Shown here in pieces: positions 1 through 10,849 of a stretch of 64,000 bases of DNA. The notes beneath the pieces were generated by a model. The model was not told the DNA's origin. It did no database searches and saw only the letters and a list, made by a program, of their open reading frames with translations. Source of the stretch: Nelumbo lutea. Taxonomy: Eukaryota; Streptophyta; Magnoliopsida; Proteales; Nelumbonaceae. A program made the translations under genes and the position numbers. Location of the stretch: the NCBI GenBank assembly GCA_022828595.1, contig JAKGHH010000001.1:143797017-143861016 (forward strand), read 5' to 3'. Numbering within the stretch: the first letter of the stretch is position 1; each line of letters starts with the position of its first letter.

Positions 1-1760
1 TAGAGCCACGTCATTCTTGAACAGTCATCAACAAAAATAACAAAATATCGGTATCCATTATATGACATCACTTTATAAGGACCCCAAACATCTGAATGAA
101 TTAAAGAAAAAAGACTCGACACACGGTTATCGACCCTAGAACGAAAGGGAACACGATGGTGTTTCCCAAATTGACAAGACTCACAATCTAAAACAGAAAG
201 TTGACTCAATGAAGGGACTAAGGACTGCAACACTTTCAGCGAAGGATGACCAAATCTACAGTGCCACTGGAGAGGAGAAATGGATGACTGAAGAGCCGTT
301 GACGTTCGTCCACCACCATCAAGATAATACAGTCCACCGGCTTCATGCCCTCCACCAATCTTCATCCCCGTCTTGAGATCCTGAAAAACACACAGAGAAG
401 GGTAAAAAGTGATGGAGCACTTAAGTGACTTGGTCAGCTTACTAACAGACATAAGATTAAATGGAAGCTTAGGTACATATAAAACAGAGGATAGGGATAC
501 AGGGTCTAGGTCAACATTGCCAACACCACAGATAAATGATGTGGAGCCATTAGCAAGGGTAACAGATTGTGATGTTGAGCAATGAGTGAGAGATGAAAAC
601 ACACCTGGAGTTCCCGTCATGTGATCAGAGGCTCCAGAGTCAATAATCCAGGGGTTGGGTGTGGATGCCAAACAAGCCATACCTGAGTGTGCAAAGGAAG
701 CTGTGTTCTGCTGCAACTTGGATTGAACAAACCTCTCATACTCATCCCGAGGAACACTCACCATCTCCTTGCCTGGACCATCTGAGGGAGTAGAAGGCAT
801 CGGGTCAGCTGACCGGTTCTCCTGTCTAGAGCTGAAACTGGTGTCACTAGTCATGGCATGGTTGGACCACGTCGAGGGAGGACCATGTAAGTCATAGCAG
901 TAGTTAATGGTATGTCCATCCAAACCACAATGAGTACACTTCCGTGGACCCGAGCCACATCCTCTACCACGAGCACCCCCTGAATCTCTGCCTCCAGTAC
1001 AACCACCACCACGGATATGTGTAGATCCACCACTACCACTCCTGCCAGGCTGGGTTCCTCGAGTCCCACTTCTGCCACCTCGGCCTCTTGACACTGCAAA
1101 TGCTGATTTATCGGAGACATTAGAGTCCATAGATCCAATGGAAGCCCTCCGAAGACGAGCAAACACCTCCTCTAAAGATGGAAGAGCAGATCCCCCTAGT
1201 ATCTGGGCTCGTACTGGTTCATACTCAGACTTCAGCCCCACCAGAAACCGTGTTACATCAAGCTGCTCTCGCTGTTGCTGTTGAACTTTGACATCTGAAG
1301 TGAGAGGATGATAGACATTTAACTCATTACAGATATTCCTCACACTGGCATAGTACTCCTCAAGGCTCTGATTTTCCTATTGCAGATTGAAGTATTCTTG
1401 ATACAGTTGATATACCCTAATGGCATTATCCTGACCTGAATACAGTTTCTTAGCATGATCCCACACCACTTTGGCTGTGTCAAGAAACACGAAGTTCACA
1501 CTGATTTTGGGTTCCATACTGTTCCACAACCATGTAATGATCTGTGCATCTTCCTGTTCCCAGTCTTCATACTCCTGAGAATTAGCGGGGGGTTTCTCCT
1601 CTCTTATATGCTTCACTTTCTTCTTCGCCTTCAGAAAAACCTCTACAGACTTGGCCCAAGGGACATAATTCTCTCAATTTAGTTTAATGGAGGTCATTTG
1701 GACATTCAGGTAGTCAGTAGATATCATGGCACTAGGTTTACTATCACTGTTATCTGCCAT
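1..1760 (-). pseudogene. copia gag-pol polyprotein, partial, with two in-frame stops in gag
   Basis: The start codon is the ATG at 1760-1758 (MADNSDSKPS). A retrotransposon gag (UBN2-type) region with an ENYVPWAKSV stretch follows, then a zinc knuckle CTHCGLDGHTINYC near 950-890, the protease motif WIIDSGASDHMTG near 650-610, a GAG-pre-integrase region with WHCRFGHPS near 270-245, and the integrase start with HSDVWGPYKV near 110-80. The frame is open from about 1376 to the window edge. Two premature stops lie in gag, both in the same frame: TGA at 1676-1674 (in the codon after KLN) and TAG at 1379-1377 (before ENQSLEEYYASV). No frameshift is needed to join the three pieces, so these are two point mutations. 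The copy cannot make a full Gag and is probably immobile by itself. The Gly-rich linker before the zinc knuckle is typical of the family. Confidence 0.93.
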
Positions 1761-2440
1761 TGCCGAACTCCCTTAATTCTGAGCACTGAATTAGGAGCAC
1801 TACACACTGCACACTACACACAGACACTTCATCGAAATCTGCACACTGATTTCAACAGCTGAGAACTGCAACACCACAAACCCTACTCACCGAAGTCTGT
1901 ACACTGATTTCAGCAGTATTAAATGTTGAAAACTACAACACCACAACCCCTACTCACCGAGGTCTACACACTGATTTCAGCGATATCAAAAGCTGAAAAC
2001 CACACTTGTAACACCACCAACATTAATCCACACTTGTAACACTATTGCCATTCGAATCACACACAAACCAGAATAAACCCTAGCATAAACCCTAGCATAC
2101 TGCAATCTGAAAACCCATCATGCGAACTGTACTACACCTCTCATGTATTCCATAACAAAAAAAATATATAAAAAAAACTTTACCTCATCGCCTGAAGGCC
2201 AACCATACGAAGGGCTGAGACACCACTGCACCACACGTACCAGCCCTAACTAGGGCTTAGAAACCACAGCAACCAATCACCAACGACACAATCGGAGGCA
2301 TAGAGACCTCCTAGGGAAGAGGGCGATCACTCCTTTTCAGCCCTTTTCCCAGTCTCCAACTCACAACTGAGAACCCCAAGTGAAACCCTAATTCGAATGC
2401 GCAGAAGGCAGAATTCTAGCAAGTCTGATTTGGTGAACCT

Positions 2441-2453
2441 AGCTCTGATACCA
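2441..2453 (-). other. primer-binding site, initiator-Met tRNA type
   Basis: On the minus strand the sequence directly after the LTR reads TGGTATCAGAGCT, the standard plant copia primer-binding site complementary to the 3' end of initiator methionyl tRNA. It fixes the inner edge of the 5' LTR at 2454 and confirms the minus orientation. Confidence 0.93.
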
Positions 2454-2756
2454 TGTTGAAGTTTGACCTGCCATAGAATTCTGTCTTGTTCGTTGACTGT
2501 AGAGTAAAGTAGACAGCAAGAAGTAGGAGAGGAAAGAAGAAAAGAGAGAAGAGAGAAAAGAGAGAAAGGCTGGTTCGAATTAGGGAAAAAAGTTAATCCC
2601 TTGATTCGGCCAGACCTATTATTATATTATTGACTTATTGAAAAAGACTTGAGTGCCCTTCTTTAAGTAAGAGGCACTCGAACTAACATAACAGTACACA
2701 TCAGCATTCTCAACAAGTACAAAGACTGAAATACCCCTTCACTAACACCACTAACA
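2454..2756 (-). repeat. 5' LTR of the left copia element
   Basis: About 303 bp. In element orientation it begins TGTTAGTGGTG (right end) and finishes TTCAACA against the primer-binding site. The inner edge is certain; the outer edge is set by the TG start and could be 9 bp shorter (2747), because TGTTAGTG occurs twice in a row. The purine-rich stretch at 2530-2570 (GAAAAGAGAGAAG on the plus strand) is inside the LTR. Confidence 0.8.
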
Positions 2757-2875
2757 CTTACCTCTTTCAGTGTTCCCAACTCCACCTGTCTTTTGTATAG
2801 CATACCCAGTTTAGGAAAGATATGTTCTCCATTGCTAAGGCTCACTCTTCTTTGCGTTTTGATAGTACTTGAATC

Positions 2876-4886
2876 TTACGGATCCGTCTCCTCCTCTAGG
2901 AATAATAGCTCAGTGTTTAGACTACCCTCTTCCAATAAATCTCTTAACTTTTGAAGGTCGATACTTCCCAAGCTAGCGGTTTCTTCAAAATCTGAAACAG
3001 AATCAACAAGTTCTTCATTGTCAGTCAATCTTTCCGAATCAGAGTCGAAGACCTCACTGCTCTTCACACTCCTGGGGTTACGGCGATCTTGTTCCTTATG
3101 CGGCAACTTCTTCGAGGGTCTCCATTGTAACGAGCTGGAGACCTTCGCTGAACTATCTTCTTCATCTAAGTAATCATTGTCTTCAACAAGGTCTAGATCC
3201 CGTCGTTTTAAGCTTTTGGGGTTCCGCCTATCCAGGGATAAATGGTTTACCTTCTTGGTCGGAATCCATTGTAGTGACGAAGTGGTCGAATCTGCAACTG
3301 GCGCGCGGATATGAGAGGAGGAGCTAAAAGGAGAAGAAAATAGATGGTTTTTACCATCTATTTGAGGCCCCCCCTTCCCAAACACATGTAACTTAAGTGA
3401 GTCAAGTGCCCTCTTTAAGTGAGACTTGATTTGGGCCGACTTAAGTTGAGGACACGGCCCACCCTTGGTTTCTTTAACAGGCCCAACAATTTTTTAGGCC
3501 CACGCATGCTTACTTGCATTGGCACGTGAGGCTTTACCACTTCACACTCAGTGTCTAGGACACCCGGCTCAAGTTCACCCTTTTTTGGTTCGAACTGGTC
3601 TGAAACCTTTAATCTTCCTTCATAACTTGAATTTAAAACCTCCTTGCCGCCTTTAACCATCTGAGCATAAGATTTACTGCACTCCCTTCTGGTAGCTTGC
3701 ACTCCACGTAGTTGGCCACCCATCTGCCCCTTCTCTTTTAAAGTCTCCAGTTTTTGCTTACCCAAATCAGTGAAAGACTGATCAACCTTTGAGATTACCA
3801 ATCTCCTTGTTCCACGTAGGGCCTCTTCTTCTACCTTCTCATCCCCTTCCTTGCGAGCCTCCCTCCACAGTGTAGCTTCTATGGAGGAGGCCAGCCAAAC
3901 TGAGTAGAAGCAACCTTCCACGTTTATCTCCATTTTTCTGGGTATGTCTTCTGGTTTCACTCCGTTCAATAGAAGAGCTGCTGACCGAAGGTTCCCTCAG
4001 AAGGCTCTGGCAAGATTACCACCACATAACAGTGCAACGGATGCGGCCGCTTCCTGTTTCCACAAATGAAAGGGCAGACCAAGAACTCGTACCACCACCC
4101 CGTCCTCGGTGAAGAAGTCTTTAGAGTTAGATGAAAAGTTCCAGTTAGAAATTGTAACCACACCATATTCAGATTGAAAACTGATAGCTGAGAGCTCTAA
4201 ATTATCTTCAGTCAGATCAAGCACCGCTTTACTGTTCTCAAAAGGTGTTAGAATAAACATCCCTTTTAACTTCAGCTGTAATATGAGCAGGTCTGCAACT
4301 CTCCTCCAGTTGCTAACCGGATTTTTAACTTGACCCACATATTTATCTTCACACTCTTCTCTCCTGGAATAGCCAACCAGCCTGTTCTGTCCAAAGGCTA
4401 GTAGCTCTTGGACCTGGTCTTCATCTTCAGTTGAAAGTTTGATGGTTTTACCATTCTCCTTCAGTAGATCCAAATGCAAGGTTTCCAGGTGGTGGTTAAA
4501 CTCTTCCAGTATTCCATTGATTTTCTTCCATCCAAGTCCCTGTCTACCTCAGGAAAGCAGACTAGTTGCCTCCTTCCTTTCCCGAAATATTCAGAAAGAG
4601 CTAAGTAACCCCATTTACTGTTTCTTCTGCATTCTACAACATACCTCTTCCCTTCTTGAGTTCTCCATTCCTTCCATTTTCTTTGTTTACCTTTGAGGCA
4701 TGCTTCATTCACATAATCCCTGAACCATCTAATCACTTCCATACCTTGCAATAGCACTGTGGCCTGCTTCCCTTCCCTAATCTTCAAGCTTGCCCCTCCT
4801 TTGTTTTTCAGCTCTTCAAGCAGAAATTCCTTGGCTTCAAACTTCAGCATTCTCCTCCATTGTCCTGCAGCCACAAACCCATCCAT
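2876..4886 (-). pseudogene. broken DUF4283-type protein gene (retroelement-associated family)
   Basis: Start is the ATG at 4886 (MDGFVAAGQW). The first block (4886-4461) is a basic domain containing VIRWFRDYV and a WGYLALSEYFGKGRR stretch. A frameshift near 4480-4500 leads into a second block (4479-3997) ending in VVVRVLGLPFHLWKQE, which matches the VRVxGLPLHLW hallmark of DUF4283 proteins found in plant LINE ORF1s and domesticated relatives. A TGA at 3999-3997 then interrupts the same frame, which resumes as NGVKPEDIPRKMEINVEGCF and continues to 3415. A further frame carries an acidic, Ser-rich tail (3385-2876) with two copies of a unit around SSLQW.P.KK and DRRNP. Four pieces in two or three frames make a pseudogene likely. 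Its function is unknown; nucleic-acid binding is inferred from the family. No endonuclease or reverse transcriptase is next to it, so this may be a host gene of that family and not a LINE remnant. Confidence 0.72.
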
Positions 4887-4966
4887 AGTCGAATCTTCTT
4901 TTTTACAGCTCTTTAAACTTCTTTTTTACAGCCACAAACCCATCCATAGTCGAATCTTCTTTTTAC
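4868..4966. repeat. 61-bp tandem duplication over the DUF4283 start codon
   Basis: The stretch beginning CAGCCACAAACCCATCCATA occurs at 4868 and again at 4929, an offset of 61 bp, nearly identical over about 37 bp. It includes the ATG and the first codons of the minus-strand DUF4283 gene, so two potential starts (4886 and about 4947) exist in tandem. The run CTTCTTTTTTACAG is also doubled inside the unit. Confidence 0.85.
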
Positions 4967-4989
4967 CTCGTCAACAGATCTCTGTCTTG

Positions 4990-6040
4990 TAGATGAGGAT
5001 GCAGCAATAACACCCCAAGCTCTGAAAAATCCTCAATTGAAGTCTGAGAACAGCTTCATGCTCTTTGCCCGTTTTGTTATATGTCTTTAGGCCATAACTT
5101 CTGACCAAAATCTATATTGAAGATTTATCTGTATGGAAGAGCTCTCAAAAACTTTGCAGGTATTTTGATCCGCTGGGCTTTTGAAAGATCTATTAGAAAG
5201 ACTTGCCAAACAGTGTCTAAGTTAGTGAACAACGAGAAGCTGTAAGGCTTACCTACTGTAGATAAAATTAATTTGTCACTCCATTCAGCAATAAAAACAA
5301 GTTATAAAAGTTCTAATTACAGTATTAGTAGAAACAATACCAGCACCATTTCCTGAACTGCCAGTTATGATTGGTACATAAAATACAATCCTGTCAGTAA
5401 TTAAATGTGCCAACTGATATACCATGACTCTGGGTTGGAGAGGATCAACTAGTGTGTGGATATAACACAACTAAAGGGGGTTTGGATGTGTATAAAAAAC
5501 CAACTATGGACTAATGTGAAGAAGTGATCTTATGCAAGTTGAAGGATCAAGAAGAGCGACGGGGAGGCTAAAACGAACACAAATTGAGGTAGTAAAAAAT
5601 GATTTATGATTCACAAGTTAACTATGGATATGGCAATAAATATCTGACCCCATATACCATATAGTTGGGTTAAGGCTTTGTTGAGTTGAGTATATGGCAT
5701 TAAATGAAGTGGAAAGGCAAAACAGCATTTGTGCAGCCAACCCCATATACCATATAGTTGCTTGCATTGTGATTTTCCTTTGGTAGCCTCTGTTTTGATG
5801 AAATAGGACAATCGTGATGACTCCTTCTGTTATATGAGACGCTAATTGTGTTTAATCTTTTAAGAAAACTCAATCAGTACATCATGGTCTAACCATTTGA
5901 CCCTTATCATATGTTCCTTGTTTTTGCAACTTGGGACTTGATGTTGATTGTTATTGCTTTGAAATCTTTCTATTATATGGTTGTATCTTGAAAAATGTTA
6001 TTCCTGAAGTTAACTTTGCTATTGTTTCACTTATTGTCAG
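4990..6040. other. no gene recognised; AT-rich, short direct repeat
   Basis: No protein family is recognised in this interval. A 21-bp direct repeat, ACCCCATATACCATATAGTT plus G, lies at 5647-5667 and 5740-5760. The right end (5830-6040) reads as intron sequence, with a pyrimidine-rich tract and an AG directly before the SPL exon at 6041. Confidence 0.5.
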
Positions 6041-6222
6041 GTTTCATGTTCTTCAAGAGTTTGATGAAGGGAAGAGAAGTTGTTGGAGACGTCTGGCAAG
6101 CCATAATAGGCGGAGGCAGAAAACCCATCCTGATGCAGCTGCTAATGGAAGCTCCCTGACTGATGATCGGGCTAGTAGTTACCTATTAATAAGTCTACTA
6201 AGAATCCTTTCAAATATGCATT
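6041..6222 (+). pseudogene. single exon of an SPL1/SPL12-like SBP-box transcription factor
   Basis: The exon is framed by TTGTCAG before 6041 and by GTAAGC after 6222. It encodes [14 protein letters not shown], the second half of the SBP zinc-binding domain, then a nuclear-localisation stretch, then [15 protein letters not shown] and [11 protein letters not shown], which is typical of the large SPL1/SPL12 clade. The left boundary is the conserved SBP intron position (between QQCSR and FH). Compared with the usual RSCRRRLAGHN.RRRK this copy reads [16 protein letters not shown], with changes at basic and conserved positions of the DNA-contact/NLS segment. The first half of the SBP domain, the N-terminus and the ankyrin-containing C-terminus are not in the neighbouring sequence. 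It is therefore a genomic (not retrotransposed) fragment, non-functional as an SBP protein. Confidence 0.88.
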
Positions 6223-7376
6223 GTAAGCATCCTCTTTGCAATAGTCATATGTGCTATTCTCTTTGCTTGTGACACTTGTATATTGACCTTTATTTATTGT
6301 GCTTTTATCTCTGCTAATCTCATCAAGTGTTACTGAGAATTGTCTTTCAATATATCTACCAAAATTGTGTTTGCTTTTGGGCTACTGGAGAAGTTTGTAA
6401 GGGTAGAGCATTGATATCTGCTTGGAGGAAGCATGGTGGATGAGACTAAGTTAGACTGATCATAATAAATCCCTGAAGAAATAAGTTAATATTTAGGTCC
6501 AATGCATAAGTGCACTAGGCTTGGACTTGTAACAAGTCCAAAGTGCACATACTTCAGATGATGACAGGGATGTTATGGCTATATTACATTCAGCTGCTGA
6601 TGGTCCTAATGCTAGAATTGGCGTAGGAGCAAATAATAACTACAAAACAAGTTTCCATCAGTCTCAGATGAATGATGATAGAAATAGGAAAGCAAGAACC
6701 TAGAATTTCAGACCATTTATGGCATCATGATCTAGTCTGAGGTATGCTACAGACTATGGTTTATGTAAATTCTGATGAGTATTGTTTCCCCATAAACATG
6801 CTTGGTGGTAGCTTCTATGCAAAAGGATCTAAATACCAAGGGGTCAATCACCTAAGTACTCCCATGAGTTTTATGAAAGTAAATAGATCAGATAAAAACA
6901 TAGATTACATTTGCTTGGTTGGATCTTCATTTCGCTTCTTGAAAGGCACCTTCAACTTCCCAAACAAGTACTGAATTATTTCCCTTTTTTTATAAGTACT
7001 AAACTATTTCCCTTTACTGACAGGCAAAAAAGTATTATTTGATGGCATAAAGATCCATGTTCTAAAACAAAGCCAGCCCAAATCTGAAAGTGAGGATCCA
7101 AGAAAAATGTGGACAAGGTAATGGACCCCATGTATGTATATTCCTTCAGCACAAGTCATATCTAAAATACTCTTGTCAGTCATATATAGTTCATATGAAC
7201 TCAATCACATCTTTTTTTCTTGTACATGTGCAACATGTGCATGCCTTTTACTTTTCGGAAGTTGGTCATGTTTTTCCATTTTAACCAAGGAGACATCATC
7301 TGCAACTCCTCGTACAAGATTTGTTATGGATGCTTTTACAGCCGCTAACAGCAGCAGTGATGGACAGCAGCAGTAA
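6223..7376. other. no gene recognised; possible exon debris
   Basis: Short open stretches occur (for example 6744-6974, 76 codons, and the frame ending CAGCAGCAGTAA at 7376) but none matches a family I recognise. The segment 6553-6700 reads openly as DDDRDVMAILHSAADGPNAR before a stop, which has coding-like composition; I cannot assign it. Confidence 0.35.
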
Positions 7377-7800
7377 TGGGCGATTAACTCAGTGTTCTCA
7401 TCTTATCTAATTCAGTGTACTCGTCTTATCTAGCTAGATACAGTTCTATCTTATCTAGTAGGGAGTCTTATCTTATCTAGTAGGGAGTCTTATCTGTTCA
7501 GTGTTCTTATCTAAATTTAGTAGTATAGATCAGTAGGGAGTCCTCCTAAAAGTGGGATTCTTATCTTCTTGTAATCTCCTATTTAAAAGAGCTAATGATA
7601 TTCAATAGAGGCATCAAAATTTTCAGTCAAGAAAGAGTAGAGGAGAGTTGGTGATCTCTTGAACAAATCACCATTAAGGCGCCAAGATAGGTTCCTCAAG
7701 ACAAGGGAGGAACAAGGGAAAACAGGAGGTTTTCCCCGTGGACTGACCCGTAACGAGATCCTATTCGCGGACCTGTAACAAGATTCTTCACTATTCCATG
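7377..7800 (+). mobile_element. candidate LTR remnant
   Basis: The interval has LTR-like architecture on the plus strand: repeated TCTTATCTAGTAGGGAGTC units (two exact tandem copies near 7452-7490), then a TATTTAAAAG TATA-like box near 7589, then a transcribed-leader-like region with AATAGAGGCATC and GGTTTTCCCCGTGG. No primer-binding site, partner LTR or target duplication was found, and the boundaries are approximate. It could also be a host promoter. Confidence 0.35.
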
Positions 7801-8056
7801 TAAACTCTTTTAAGGACTTTGCAGTTTTATGGGTACTTTGTTTTTACAGTTTGCAATCTACATTAAGCACTTTTGTATATAGTGTACCAAATGAGGAAAC
7901 CTATCTTCAGTTGGCAACAAGTATCTGACTGGTTGACTTTGTCTTTAGGTGACAGTGGCACAAACTCTTTTTGGGGTCATAAACAATGACTATTCCTCTG
8001 AAAATTTTATTATAATTTGTTTTTTTTTTTTTTAAATTTTATCTCTTGTATCCACC

Positions 8057-8389
8057 AAGTAATACGGGATTTGCAGGATATTCTAGTTCTAGGGAGATTC
8101 ACTTTCTTATCTCAGGCTTCATTACTTTCACTTCTGCCAAACCACTTAATGAGGATAGCAGAATACATCTTGTCAATTGGGTATGTGCTATTTCCATTTG
8201 AAAATCTTGTTAATTTCACTTTCAGTTTGTTGATGTTATTCCTGTAGATTATTTTGACTCCTTATGGATGCTTATGTTTATATGCAGTTCCATGATAACT
8301 TCCATCTTAAAGGCCCAAGTAGTTCAGATTCAGATAGATCCTTTGAGTCTGCCCTTGCCCATGCTCTTGAAACACATACATATTAAATT
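8057..8389 (+). pseudogene. two exon-like blocks, unrecognised
   Basis: Block one (about 8057-8178) reads openly through LQDILVLGRFTFLSQ and NHLMRIAEYILSIG and is followed by GTATGT, a good splice donor. Block two starts after TATATGCAG at 8287; joined in phase it reads GSMITSILKAQVVQIQID and stays open, while another frame ends in a stop after ALETHTY. The composition and splice-like borders suggest exons of a gene I do not recognise. They lie between the SPL and RPN5 fragments and are in the same orientation, so they may be part of the same captured or duplicated segment. Confidence 0.35.
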
Positions 8390-9583
8390 ATTGAATTTTA
8401 TAGTTTATCTACTTGGTTATTAACTCACTTAAAACATATGTAATTTGTGTAAACCCTCATCATCATTTCATTAGCATTTGCTAGATCGTTCCCCATTAGA
8501 AATTATCGTAAAAACCTACCCAGGAAGTTCTTTGCATCATGACATCTGTCATTATTTCCCATCCATCTTGGGCATAGGTCACTCATCTAGTCCTAATTCC
8601 TTAATTTACTAGTTTCAATTAGGATTTGGTTTTATCATTTTGTCATTTGGCGTTTTATCATATCAGTGGTTTATCTGTTCTTTTCTTATGCTCCTTGCAC
8701 CACCACTTAATCCACTGATAGCTTTAACACTTCCATGTTAGATTATCTCTGCGTACTATTCTGTATTTAGTTAATTTCAGCTCTGCATTAAAAATTTTGT
8801 TTGGAAACTCCGTTTGATTCAATATTGGGAAGCAGCCATTAACATCATAGTCAAATTTGTCAAACTGCTATTTGGTCCCCTGTGGGCCATTTGATATAAC
8901 AGTGGTTGAACCGAGAAGCTTATTGCTGTCCTTTAGTAGTTGAAGCTGAAGTTGGGAGGTATTTAATGGCTGAACTGAGAAGCCATTAACATCATAGTCA
9001 TGGTGTTGGGAGGTTTTTAATGGCTGAAGCTATACTTGGATAGACTACTATACCCTTGAGTACTTTATTATTTAAATATTTTATCCACTAAAAATAAAGC
9101 AATAAATCATTCAGTTCAACTAAATTAAGGAAGGTTGATCCCCCCAAATAACCGCTATTAGATGCATAACTAGATGGACACCATGGCTGGTTAGGAGCCA
9201 AAAACATAAACTACTTGACTTGTATTGTGGTCTTTATGTGGGGTATGAGAGTTAAATGAATTCAAACTGATAAACAATAGCAGTCATCATGGATAAGCCT
9301 ATCAGTCGATCAAGTAATTCACTCTTTAATTAATTAATTGCAGAAGTTGTGCTGCACTTTAGCTACCAGCAGCCACGATCAAAGTCTTGCTTGCAGATAT
9401 TTACAAGCTAGATGATAGATACTATTGTAACTTATATACCTTGAAAACTGAAGAATGAGAACCCAATCCATGATCCTTTTCCCACTAAGTAGAATGATTT
9501 GGGTCGTTATGTATTGAATGGGGTTCTTTTCCTGTCATTCTTCTCATAATAAAGCCCAAATTGGATTCTTTTCCTTTATGTAG
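8390..9583. other. no gene; intron-like or intergenic sequence with small internal duplication
   Basis: AT-rich, no recognised coding. Between 8829 and 9040 two short phrases are each present twice: GCCATTAACATCATAGTCA (about 8834 and 8981) and GTTGGGAGGT.TTTAATGGCT (about 8952 and 9005), showing a local partial duplication of about 150 bp. Confidence 0.5.
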
Positions 9584-10305
9584 GTACCACTCCCATAACA
9601 ATGATTACCTTGAGATCTGTCGTAGCTACAAGGCAATCTATGAGATTCCATCTGTCAAAGAAGATCCGGCACAATGGATACCAATAAGTACTGTTTTTGA
9701 ATTCATGTCTTCCCTATTTACCTTGGTTTTTCCTGGCAATTATTCCCACTTGCAGGTCCTACGGAAAATTTGTTGGTATTTAGTGCTGTCTCCACATGAT
9801 CCATTGCAGTCAAGCCTTCTTAGCTCTATTTTGGAGGATAAGAATCTAGGTGAAATTCCAACATTTAGGTATATATTTGGCCACATTGGTGCTTTTTTAA
9901 TACCAATTTCTTCTTTATTCCAAGAAATCATCCAATTTTTATTCATCTATTGTTTTACATGCCTGCCCGCTCAGGTTGTTGTTGAAACAGCTGACCACAA
10001 TGGAGGTGATCCAGTGGAATACTCTTTGGGAGACATATCGGGATGAGTTTGAGAATGAAAAGAAGATGCTTGGGGGTCATTTGGGTGAGAAAGCAGCAGA
10101 GGATCTAAAACAGAGAATTATTGAGCATGTAATTGGCTTGTGCACATCCAGTTATATGGCATATTATTTTTCAAGATTTTATGATTTTAGATATTCAAAT
10201 TAATTTAGTTGACATATATGCTTTCAGAACATATTAGTCGTGTCAAAATATTACTCTAGGATCACATTGAAGAGACTTGCAAAGCTGCTGTGTCTCACTC
10301 TCCAG
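9584..10305 (+). pseudogene. RPN5: 26S proteasome lid subunit RPN5 (PSMD12), four exons of a truncated copy
   Basis: Exons: 9584-9683 ([20 protein letters not shown]), 9756-9868 ([20 protein letters not shown]), 9975-10128 ([20 protein letters not shown], then [20 protein letters not shown]) and 10228-10305 ([20 protein letters not shown]). Together they give the middle of RPN5, a PCI-domain subunit of the 19S regulatory particle lid. Phases join correctly and the AG acceptors are intact, so this is a DNA-level copy with introns. The donor of the first exon reads ATAAGT (9684-9689) where GTAAGT is expected. The N-terminal exons and the C-terminal rest of the PCI domain are missing; the sequence after 10305 runs into unrelated DNA and a CACTA end. 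The reading frame inside the exons is undamaged, so the copy is either young or was constrained until recently. A functional RPN5 is not encoded here. Confidence 0.92.
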
Positions 10306-10849
10306 GTTTGCTACCCACATACCTCTTAAGTTTTTTTGGGTAAATTCAATTCCTTTAATTTTGTAGATTTTCTTTCATTTATTGAAAGGTGTCTTCAGGT
10401 TCTGTATTCTCATCTTATACATTCATCTTGAGGTCATTTTGGTAAATATACTTCATTGTGAAGAGCTCTTTTCCGAGGTGCCCTTCTGGCTGTATATACT
10501 TCATTGGGTACATGAAAAAAAAAGATAGACTTGTGGTGTAGGTTGTGAAGGAGAAAAGTCCCTATAGGGTATATGTTCTATGTAAAGAAGAAAAGGATTT
10601 AATCTTGATATAGGGGAAATAGAAGGATTTCATATCTGAAATATTAAAGAAAGAGTGGTGAAATAGAAAAATAAACTCCATGAACACCAGTTTGTTGACA
10701 TCACATAAGCTTTTTTATATTGGCAACTGGTAAACTTCTATTGATGATAGTGAAATATGTAAATAGGGTCATATAAGCACAAGGATACAGATAGCACCAC
10801 TTTTAAATGGGTAGATTCGGTTCATTATTGGAAATATTTTACATTGTTG
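10306..10849. other. no gene recognised; AT-rich
   Basis: No coding region or repeat family recognised. The start is plausible as RPN5 intron sequence after the donor GTTTGC at 10306, but no following RPN5 exon was found. Confidence 0.5.

Larger units (their letters stand above)
1..2756 (-). mobile_element. Ty1/copia LTR retrotransposon, 5' half (truncated by window edge)
   Basis: Read on the minus strand, the order is 5' LTR (about 2756 down to 2454), primer-binding site (2453-2441), an untranslated leader (2440-1761), gag, protease, GAG-pre-integrase and the start of integrase, which runs off the left edge. This order (protease then integrase) is diagnostic of the copia superfamily. Integrase C-terminal part, reverse transcriptase, RNase H and the 3' LTR are outside the window. 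The leader (1761-2440) holds no convincing ORF; it contains short repeats around 1840-1990 built on the motif ACACTGATTTCA. Age cannot be estimated without the second LTR. Confidence 0.93.

Noticed and set aside
851..1162. Minus-strand 103-codon open frame rich in Val and Leu
   Set aside because: It is an off-frame reading of the copia gag linker and zinc knuckle; the true frame gives CTHCGLDGHTINYC.
2441..2453. Partial tRNA gene
   Set aside because: Only a 13-base match to a tRNA 3' end next to an LTR; it is a primer-binding site. No tRNA or rRNA gene was recognised in the window.
6041..6222. Functional SPL transcription factor
   Set aside because: Only one exon; the first zinc-binding half and the rest of the protein are absent and key basic residues are changed.
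9584..10305. Functional RPN5 gene
   Set aside because: First donor is AT, N-terminal exons and the end of the PCI domain are missing.
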